Below, piece by piece: positions 32,169 through 37,198 of a stretch of 37,198 nucleotides of DNA (position 1 is the stretch's first letter; each line of letters starts with the position of its first letter). The DNA lies in contig DLBF01000010.1 of the NCBI GenBank assembly GCA_002494215.1, positions 1 through 37,198 on the forward strand, given 5' to 3'. This DNA is from Prevotellaceae bacterium UBA7028 (GTDB lineage: Bacteria; Bacteroidota; Bacteroidia; Bacteroidales; Bacteroidaceae). Below the pieces are notes generated by a model. That model searched no databases. It had not been told where the DNA came from and saw only the letters and a program-made list of their open reading frames with translations. Made by a program: the position numbers and the translations under genes.

Positions 32169-32202
32169 ACTCTTTAAGTCTTTAATTTGTGTATTTCGCA
32201 TA

Positions 32203-32210
32203 CAAAGATA
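32203..32210 (-). promoter_or_regulatory. -7 element (TATCTTTG) of the lipoprotein-radical SAM operon
   Basis: Perfect TAnnTTTG on the minus strand, 34 bases before the ATG at 32168. It decides the lipoprotein start. Confidence 0.65.
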
Positions 32211-32284
32211 AGGTATTTTTCTTTTTTACTTCCAAAGATAATTAAAATTTTTTGCTTTCTCCCCCAAAATTACGTCGTGGGGTG

Positions 32285-32320
32285 GGATAAAAAACAGCCC
32301 AGGGAATGTCCTTGGGCTGC
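32285..32320 (-). terminator. terminator after the second M56 gene, near-copy of the one at 22919
   Basis: On the minus strand CAGCCCAAGG-ACATT-CCCTGGGCTG is followed by TTTTTT. It equals the hairpin at 22919 except that one G and the opposing C are both missing, so pairing is kept. Confidence 0.85.
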
Positions 32321-32339
32321 TTTGCGTATTGGGGTGATG

Positions 32340-34103
32340 TTACTCCTTATTCAGTACCGAATAATTGATTTTCAGCAGATTGTTCTTACGGCAGGCTTCC
32401 TTTGCCACTTGTTCCAAGTGTTCCATTTCCTTATCGGAGTAGATATTGACGATTGCAGGTTTGTATTTGTACTTGCTGAGAATCTGCATCAGTTCTTTGG
32501 GATTGATGGGCTTATATTCATGTTCTCCTTTTTGGCGGACGCTTAGTTTTCCGTCGTAGATGGCAATGTCAATCTGGTTTTCGATTCGTTCATGAAACTC
32601 TGCTTCTGACCTTTTCATATACTGAATATAGCGATTGAAGCGTCCGTCCTGAATGCCGTCGGCAATGGATAAGTCGTTTCGCAGCCACATATACTGGTAC
32701 ATGATGCAACCTTCCTCGTCCTTGTGTTTACGGTTATATTCGGCCATTGCAGCGCGATAAGCCTCTTCGCCTGCGCCATTCGATTCCACAAGTTTCTTAT
32801 GTTCTTTATGATAGAACTCCCTGAATGCTGCCCAGTCGCGATAGAACTTGCTGCCACTAACGTTGAAGTCTTCAAATTTTGTACCATAGAGTTCCATATT
32901 GCAGGTCTCGCCAGGCACGAAGAATATTTCCTGAAGTTGTTCACCTAATGTACCGTCTTTCAGGACAGCTTTCAGCATTCCTGAATAGGCTTGATCTAAC
33001 TCTCTGCTGAACTCGAACTTTCCGTCCTTTACATATACAGTATCTATCGGGTCGGGATGAACGTTGTCGGAATAATCCCATATATAGACAAGGTAGTGGT
33101 CAACATTCACTTCTTTCTTCACCGTTCCCTTCAGGGTGAAGGTGGTGCTGCTGGCATTGACTTTCTGTTCTATCAGCTCGCTGGCTGTCTGGAACTCTGA
33201 GGTGGCAAAGGCGCTGAGGGCCAATGCAATCATGGGTAGGAGGTACAGCACGCGGCTGCGTCTGCCCCGATGGGGATTTGTCTTAAGCATCATACTGATT
33301 CTTTTTTTGGTTAGACTGTGATTAAAATTGTTCGCAAAAGTATAGGTGCTGGCGCCAACAGCCTTCTTTATTATCAATTGGGAATAGGAATGAGCGGAGA
33401 TGCCCTCGCGCAGGACATAGTCGTCCGCCTCGTACTCGTGCACGTCGCGCAGATAGATGCCCAGCAGGTAGGCGAAGGGATTCCACCATTGGATGGTTTC
33501 TACAAGCGTGAGCAGGATAATATCCAAGGAGTGACGATAGAGGATGTGAGCTTTCTCGTGCAGGATAATCTCACGCCCGCTCTCTGCGTAGTCCTTCTCG
33601 CTGATGACTATGCTGCGCAGCCAACTAAAGGGTGCCACGTTCTCGGCATGGCAATAGATGCGTATGCCGTCGGCATCGTTCTTCGTCCAGATGCTGCCCC
33701 TGCGTATGATACGCCCCATGGAGAGCACCTCGCGCAGGCGAATACCTAATATGGTTAATGCCCCGATGGCATACAGGATGCTCACAACGTAGAACCAAGG
33801 GATAACCCCCTCCAACCCTCCCCGAGGGGAGGCTTCAGGAAACGTGGGTGCAGTGGTGGGCATCTCGACGGGCACTCCCATCTCCAGCAAGCCTTTCTCC
33901 AGGGTCTGCACGGCAGGCACATTGTCCATCGAGATGTAAGAGAAGTTGCACAACGGCAACACAAGGCTCAGCAGCAGGATGGTCAACAGGGTCAGCCTAT
34001 TGAAACGGAACATCTTTTCCCTGAAAATCAGGAATATACCAGGCACAAACAGCAACGTGAGCAGTATGGCCGACTTGATAGCGTAGATTAAAAGTGAAGA
34101 CAT
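32340..34103 (-). CDS. M56-family (BlaR1-like) membrane metallopeptidase with DUF4369-like C-terminal domain
   Basis: 587 residues. Helices lie at about 9-27, 36-53, 101-120 and 286-302. The zinc motif HEKAH is at 182-186 and HEYEADD near 222. The exported C-terminus (about 315-420) is a DUF4369-like domain (TFTLKGTVKKEVNVDHYLVY, IDTVYVKDGKFEFSREL), as in the N-terminal part of TlpA proteins, followed by a charged region of unknown fold. Partner of the BlaI gene at 34163-34576. The TM2-TM3 loop carries ASPRGGLEGV, encoded by palindromic element h, at the same place as the insertion in the other M56 protein. Confidence 0.88.
   Translation of the reverse strand: MSSLLIYAIKSAILLTLLFVPGIFLIFREKMFRFNRLTLLTILLLSLVLPLCNFSYISMDNVPAVQTLEKGLLEMGVPVEMPTTAPTFPEASPRGGLEGVIPWFYVVSILYAIGALTILGIRLREVLSMGRIIRRGSIWTKNDADGIRIYCHAENVAPFSWLRSIVISEKDYAESGREIILHEKAHILYRHSLDIILLTLVETIQWWNPFAYLLGIYLRDVHEYEADDYVLREGISAHSYSQLIIKKAVGASTYTFANNFNHSLTKKRISMMLKTNPHRGRRSRVLYLLPMIALALSAFATSEFQTASELIEQKVNASSTTFTLKGTVKKEVNVDHYLVYIWDYSDNVHPDPIDTVYVKDGKFEFSRELDQAYSGMLKAVLKDGTLGEQLQEIFFVPGETCNMELYGTKFEDFNVSGSKFYRDWAAFREFYHKEHKKLVESNGAGEEAYRAAMAEYNRKHKDEEGCIMYQYMWLRNDLSIADGIQDGRFNRYIQYMKRSEAEFHERIENQIDIAIYDGKLSVRQKGEHEYKPINPKELMQILSKYKYKPAIVNIYSDKEMEHLEQVAKEACRKNNLLKINYSVLNKE
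33804..33836. repeat. GC-rich palindromic element, copy h (forward)
   Basis: AACCCCCTCCAACCCTCCCC then GAGGGGAGGCTTC. It lies in the coding sequence for the TM2-TM3 loop of the second M56 protein, in frame. No facing partner lies close by. Confidence 0.8.
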
Positions 34104-34107
34104 TGAA

Positions 34108-34197
34108 ACCCCTCTCTAACTCCCCCGAGGGGGAGAACATATTTATAATTATCAATTCTCAATTAAGACTCTCCCCTCGGGGAGTCGGAGGGGGTCT
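34108..34197. repeat. GC-rich palindromic elements, copies i (forward) and j (reverse)
   Basis: Copy i (34108-34137) has CTCCCCCGAGGGGGAG and lies just upstream of the M56 start. Copy j (34168-34197) has CTCCCCTCGGGGAG plus a G-rich tail and encodes the last residues of the BlaI protein (TPSDSPRGES). Heptamers (ATTATCAATTCTCAATT) fill the space between. Confidence 0.8.
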
Positions 34198-34576
34198 CTA
34201 ATTCGTGGAGGAAGTCCACAAGTTCCTCCTCCGAAATCTCCTCCTCGCGTATGAAGTAGCTGAGCATCGAGCGGAGGCTGCCTCCGAAGAAGGTGCGCTT
34301 GACATCGTGCATGGCCTTGCGGACGTATTCGGCACGCCCTACCCTAGCCATATAATGATGGGTCTTGCCCTCGCCGTCCTTCTTGAAGTGGTCCACGAAG
34401 CCCTTCTCGTAGAGCATGCGCATCTCCGTAGCCAATGTGGTGTAGGCAGGCTTGGGCTCAGGCAGCTGGTCGTAGATCTCGCGTGCCGAGACAGAGTGGT
34501 TGATGTCCCAGATGATGGACATGATGTCGTATTCCGTCTTGCTGAGGATTGACTCTCGTCTGTTCGTTGTTTTCAT
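34163..34576 (-). CDS. BlaI/MecI/CopY-family transcriptional repressor
   Basis: 137 residues. Winged helix with LSKTEYDIMSIIWDI (helix 1), PAYTTLATEMRMLYEKGFVDH (recognition region) and KTHHYMARVG (wing), then a dimerisation helix. Repressor partner of the M56 gene that follows on the minus strand. It is paralogous to the protein at 8351-8737. The C-terminal ETPSDSPRGES is not part of the family fold and comes from palindromic element j and its border. The promoter element is at 34602. Confidence 0.9.
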   Translation of the reverse strand: MKTTNRRESILSKTEYDIMSIIWDINHSVSAREIYDQLPEPKPAYTTLATEMRMLYEKGFVDHFKKDGEGKTHHYMARVGRAEYVRKAMHDVKRTFFGGSLRSMLSYFIREEEISEEELVDFLHELETPSDSPRGES

Positions 34577-34601
34577 ATCGCGTTCGTGTTGTTTTCTGCT
34601 G

Positions 34602-34609
34602 CAAAATTA
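34602..34609 (-). promoter_or_regulatory. -7 element (TAATTTTG) of the second blaI-M56 locus
   Basis: Matches TAnnTTTG on the minus strand, 25 bases before the BlaI start, the same spacing as at the first locus. Confidence 0.6.
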
Positions 34610-34759
34610 TGGGGCAAGGGAAAGCAAAACCTAACTTGTGGAAGAAAAACTGCCCGAATCCGTCGGGATTTAACTTTTATTAATAGAAATAGAAATCTGC
34701 GTACTCCTCCCTCGAATAAAAATTTGGCGGCTTTCGTTGTCTGTATTGGGAAATTGTCG

Positions 34760-34767
34760 TACCTTCG
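34760..34767 (+). promoter_or_regulatory. possible -7 element (TACCTTCG) of rpoN
   Basis: One mismatch to TAnnTTTG, eight bases before the ATG at 34776, so the mRNA would be nearly leaderless. Confidence 0.35.
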
Positions 34768-34775
34768 CATTGGAT

Positions 34776-36254
34776 ATGGCACAAGACAACAGACAGACAC
34801 AGAATCAGGTGCAGGTGCAGGCACAACAACAGGTGCAGGTGCAGACTCTTTCGCCCCAGCAAGTGATGTTGGTGCGACTGACCGAAATGCCCATCGAGGC
34901 CCTGCAGCAGCGCATAGAGAACGAGTGTCTGGAGAACCCTTGGCTGGAAAAAGCCTCCCCCGACCCCTCCCAAGGAGGGGAGTACGCTGATGATGCCCCC
35001 TCTCTTTTGGAGAGGGATGGGGGTGAGGCTTCCTACGACTACCGCTCGGAGGATGATATCCCCGACTATATGCTGCGCCCCACCTATGCCAGGTCAACGC
35101 CCGAGAGTGTGGAGTACGGCGATACCCTATCTTTCTACGACAAGCTGAAGGAGCAGATGCCCGACTTCGACCTGACGGAGCGCGACCAGCAGCTGCTGGA
35201 ATACCTGATTGGCGAGCTGGACGACAGCGGCCTCCTGGGCAAACCCCTCTATCAGATAGTGGACGAGGCAGAAATCTATCAGGGCATAACCACCACAGAG
35301 GCAGAGTTGCTGCATGTGCTGGGCATCCTGCAGCAGTTCGACCCGGCAGGCGTAGGTGCCCGTACCTTACAGGAATGTCTGTTGCTACAGATAAAACGCG
35401 ACGAGAAGAGCCCCTACCGCCCCCTGCTAACGAAGGTGATGGAGCGATACTTCGACGACTTCATACACAAGCGTTGGGAGCGCATCCAGCAAAAGTTGAA
35501 ACTCTCGCCCCTGCAGGTGGAGGAACTCAAACGCGAGATTAAGCACCTGAATCCCCGTCCTGGCTCTTCCCTTGGCGAGAAGAGTATCGTCTTGGGACAC
35601 CAGATAACGCCCGACTTCATAGTGGATAACGACGAGGACGGCCACATCACCATGCAGCTGAATGGCGGCAACGGCTCGGCCCTGATGATAAGTCCGGATG
35701 CCACAGAGAAGCTGGAGGCCTATGCCAAACTGAAGGATACACAGCTGACGAAGGCTGTGCAGGAAGATATAAGGTTTACGCGCGAGTACGTAGAGCGCGG
35801 GCAACTCTTCATAGATGCCCTGGCACAGCGCCGCGAGAGTATGATTCGCACGATGAACGCCATCATAAAGCTGCAGAAGCCCTTCTTCCTGGAGGGCGAT
35901 GACACGTTGCTCAAGCCCATGAAGCTGGAGGATGTGGCGGAGCTGGCTGGCTACGACATCAGTACCGTCAGCCGTGTCTGCAACAGCAAATACGTACAGA
36001 CGCCTTTCGGCATCTACTCCCTGAAGCACTTCTTTACCCACAAGGCTGTGCAGAAGGACGATGCTGAGATGGCAACGGCCAAGCAGGTTATGGCAGCCCT
36101 GCAGGAGTTGGTGGATGCTGAGGATAAGCGCAATCCGCTGAGCGACGAAAAGCTGGCCTCCCTGCTGAAACAGAAGGGCTACGACATCGCCCGCCGTACC
36201 ATCGCCAAGTACCGCGAGATAATGAAGATTCCCATAGCAAGGATGAGGAAATAA
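34776..36254 (+). CDS. rpoN: RNA polymerase sigma-54 factor
   Basis: 492 residues from the ATG at 34776. Region I is Gln-rich with the conserved LSPQQVMLVRLTEMPIEALQ and LENPWLE (activator interaction). The core-binding region follows (about 100-290, including LLEYLIGELDDSGLLG and FDPAGVGARTLQECLLLQI). The C-terminal part has the HTH (KLEDVAELAGYDISTVSRVC) and the RpoN box ARRTIAKYRE, which reads the -24 element. Two facing palindromic elements are inserted in frame in the acidic linker after region I (about residues 60-85). The longer frame from 34737 adds residues without support. PAP2 and purE follow. Confidence 0.95.
   Translation: MAQDNRQTQNQVQVQAQQQVQVQTLSPQQVMLVRLTEMPIEALQQRIENECLENPWLEKASPDPSQGGEYADDAPSLLERDGGEASYDYRSEDDIPDYMLRPTYARSTPESVEYGDTLSFYDKLKEQMPDFDLTERDQQLLEYLIGELDDSGLLGKPLYQIVDEAEIYQGITTTEAELLHVLGILQQFDPAGVGARTLQECLLLQIKRDEKSPYRPLLTKVMERYFDDFIHKRWERIQQKLKLSPLQVEELKREIKHLNPRPGSSLGEKSIVLGHQITPDFIVDNDEDGHITMQLNGGNGSALMISPDATEKLEAYAKLKDTQLTKAVQEDIRFTREYVERGQLFIDALAQRRESMIRTMNAIIKLQKPFFLEGDDTLLKPMKLEDVAELAGYDISTVSRVCNSKYVQTPFGIYSLKHFFTHKAVQKDDAEMATAKQVMAALQELVDAEDKRNPLSDEKLASLLKQKGYDIARRTIAKYREIMKIPIARMRK
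34953..35030. repeat. GC-rich palindromic elements, copies k (forward) and l (reverse)
   Basis: Copy k (34953-34983): GCCTCCCCCGACCCCTCCC then AAGGAGGGG. Copy l (34995-35030): CCCTCTCTTTTGGAGAGGG then a G-rich tail. They face each other about 11 bases apart, translated in rpoN as ASPDPSQGGE and APSLLERDGGEAS. Confidence 0.85.
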
Positions 36255-36296
36255 GATAAAAATTAAAAGAGAAAAGATAAAAGTTAATTATCGAGA

Positions 36297-36440
36297 TAAA
36301 AGTGATGTTGAGATATCGAAATCTCGAAATAACGTGATATCGAAAAAATTCAATTTTCAAGGCTGCGCGAGCAGGATGGGCGAAGCCAATTTGCAGCAGC
36401 AGCGAATTATGAATTATGAATTAAGAATTATGAATTAAAC
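36297..36440. repeat. dispersed intergenic repeats between rpoN and the PAP2 gene
   Basis: CGAAATCT/CGAAATAA-type units (about 36311-36345) are followed by a GC-rich block (CTGCGCGAGCAGGATGGGCG, about 36362-36381, then AGCCAATTTGCAGC) and AATTATG heptamers up to 36440. The block resembles, but is not the same as, the core at 8780 and 12643. Confidence 0.6.
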
Positions 36441-36443
36441 AAA

Positions 36444-37055
36444 GTGAGAAAGCATATAGTCATAGCCAGAGGATTCAGTAGTATATTCCGACCCATGTAT
36501 TACCCTACGGTCGGCACCATCATATTGCTCACGTTTACGTACATGAGCATGTTCCCTTGGGTGTTCCGACTGATGGTCTTGGGCGTTGTGTACTTCTTTA
36601 CCGTCCTCCTGCCCGTGCTGACAACGTATCTGTACCGTCGGCTGCTGGGATGGAGGCTGCAGGAACTGCGCGAGCGTCACAAACGCTTCGTGCCCTACGC
36701 CATTCACTTCCTGAGCTACCTATGCTGTATGTATCTGCTGGACAGTATGCACATGCCGCGTTTCATCACGGCCATCCTGTTCGTATCCCTGCTGGTGCAG
36801 ACGTGCTGCATCGTCATAAACATGTTCTGGAAGGTGAGTATGCACTCGGCTGGCTCGGGGGCTGTGATAGGTGGATTGGTGGCCTACGCGACCATCTTCG
36901 GCTTCAACCCCATCTGGTGGCTGTGCGGAACCATCCTGCTGTCGGGCTGCGTAATGACCAGCCGTATGGTACTGCTGCAGCACAGCCTGGCACAAGTGCT
37001 GGTGGGTACAATGGTAGGTGTGATTTGTGGATTCTTTGGAATATTATTCCTATAG
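36444..37055 (+). CDS. PAP2-like membrane phosphatase
   Basis: 203 residues with about six helices. It has a divergent PAP2 pattern: KVSMHSAGSGAVIG (Lys130, His134) and RMVLLQHSLAQVLVG (Arg174, His180), the latter providing the catalytic-type His. PAP2 proteins dephosphorylate lipid phosphates such as undecaprenyl pyrophosphate or phosphatidate; here the first phosphatase motif is weak, so activity is uncertain. The start is a GTG at 36444; an ATG at 36495 would lose residues that look conserved. It follows rpoN and precedes purE. Confidence 0.78.
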   Translation: MRKHIVIARGFSSIFRPMYYPTVGTIILLTFTYMSMFPWVFRLMVLGVVYFFTVLLPVLTTYLYRRLLGWRLQELRERHKRFVPYAIHFLSYLCCMYLLDSMHMPRFITAILFVSLLVQTCCIVINMFWKVSMHSAGSGAVIGGLVAYATIFGFNPIWWLCGTILLSGCVMTSRMVLLQHSLAQVLVGTMVGVICGFFGILFL

Positions 37056-37056
37056 T

Positions 37057-37136
37057 GAAGAATGAAGAGTGAAGAATTTGCTACGCAATGTTCAATGCTC
37101 AATGTTCAATGTTCAATGTTCAATGTTCAATGATAT
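37057..37136. repeat. composite dispersed element lacking the GC-rich core
   Basis: GAAGAATGAAGAGTGAAGAA units, then TTTGCTACGCAATG, then six GTTCAAT/GCTCAAT heptamers. The order is the same as at 12612-12725, but the core found there is absent. Confidence 0.8.
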
Positions 37137-37139
37137 AAG

Positions 37140-37198
37140 ATGAAAGCAGTTATTAGTATTATCATGGGCAGCACAAGCGACCTGCCCGTTATGGAGAA
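37140..37198 (+). CDS. purE: N5-carboxyaminoimidazole ribonucleotide mutase, N-terminal fragment (window ends)
   Basis: The first 19 codons read MKAVISIIMGSTSDLPVME, the conserved PurE start including the MGSxSD substrate-binding motif. PurE converts N5-CAIR to CAIR in purine synthesis. The ATG follows the heptamer array directly. The rest lies outside the window. Confidence 0.9.
   Translation, partial: MKAVISIIMGSTSDLPVME

Noticed and set aside
1..37198. tRNA, rRNA, transposase or integrase genes
   Set aside because: None recognised on either strand; the repeats described lack any encoded mobility protein in the window.

Overview
The window looks like chromosomal DNA of a member of the Bacteroidales, most likely a Prevotella-like species. 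Reasons: many genes are preceded by the Bacteroidota -7 promoter element TAnnTTTG; BlaI genes are paired with M56 membrane peptidases fused to TonB-C or DUF4369-like domains; there are two GH92 mannosidases, TlpA proteins, DUF2975, DUF4294 and DUF2147 proteins, a radical SAM/lipoprotein pair, and an rpoN-PAP2-purE order. No rRNA, tRNA, CRISPR array, transposase or phage gene was found.

Layout. 1-312 is the 3' end of a TlpA-type thioredoxin gene. 456-578 is the N-terminal remnant of a HigA-type antitoxin. 580-1266 (-) is a secreted protein of unknown function. 1439-7864 (-) is a three-gene operon GH92 / GH2 / GH92, likely for mannose-containing glycans. 8351-10734 (+) is a BlaI regulator and an M56 peptidase with two TonB-C domains. 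11066-14138 (+) is a membrane polyferredoxin and a Tat-type aldo/keto reductase with a ferredoxin tail. 14300-17650 (-) holds a Kef/CPA2 antiporter and nadA. 17651-18113 is an AT-rich gap packed with DnaA-box-like 9-mers and is a candidate oriC. 18114-22897 holds a SpoU methyltransferase, a DUF4294 protein (-), and a + operon of radical SAM protein, SemiSWEET, six-hairpin glycosidase and DUF2147. 22982-28689 (-) holds TraB/GumN, TlpA, a YozG-like HTH, two DUF2975 membrane proteins, a truncated lipoprotein, an unknown secreted protein and a HicB-like antitoxin. 28945-30545 holds a tiny membrane protein, the C-terminal remnant of HigA (-) and a predicted outer-membrane barrel. 30622-32168 (-) is the radical SAM/SPASM + lipoprotein pair. 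32340-34576 (-) is a second M56/BlaI locus. 34776-37198 (+) is rpoN, a PAP2-like gene and the start of purE.

Three things stand out. (1) The two HigA fragments are opposite halves of one gene family in opposite orientation, 29 kb apart, and both junctions share the same 7-mer in inverted orientation. This is what a 29-kb inversion with one breakpoint inside higA would leave, and the inverted segment would contain the candidate oriC. (2) A family of GC-rich short palindromic elements, mostly in face-to-face pairs, sits inside coding sequences in frame (both M56 genes, the polyferredoxin, rpoN, a GH92 signal peptide, the BlaI C-terminus) as well as between genes. (3) Intergenic spaces are filled with heptanucleotide arrays of several different sequences, all with 7-bp period; some run into coding sequence and supply start codons, stop codons or extra residues. 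All of this comes from reading the sequence and from knowledge of protein families; no search was run.
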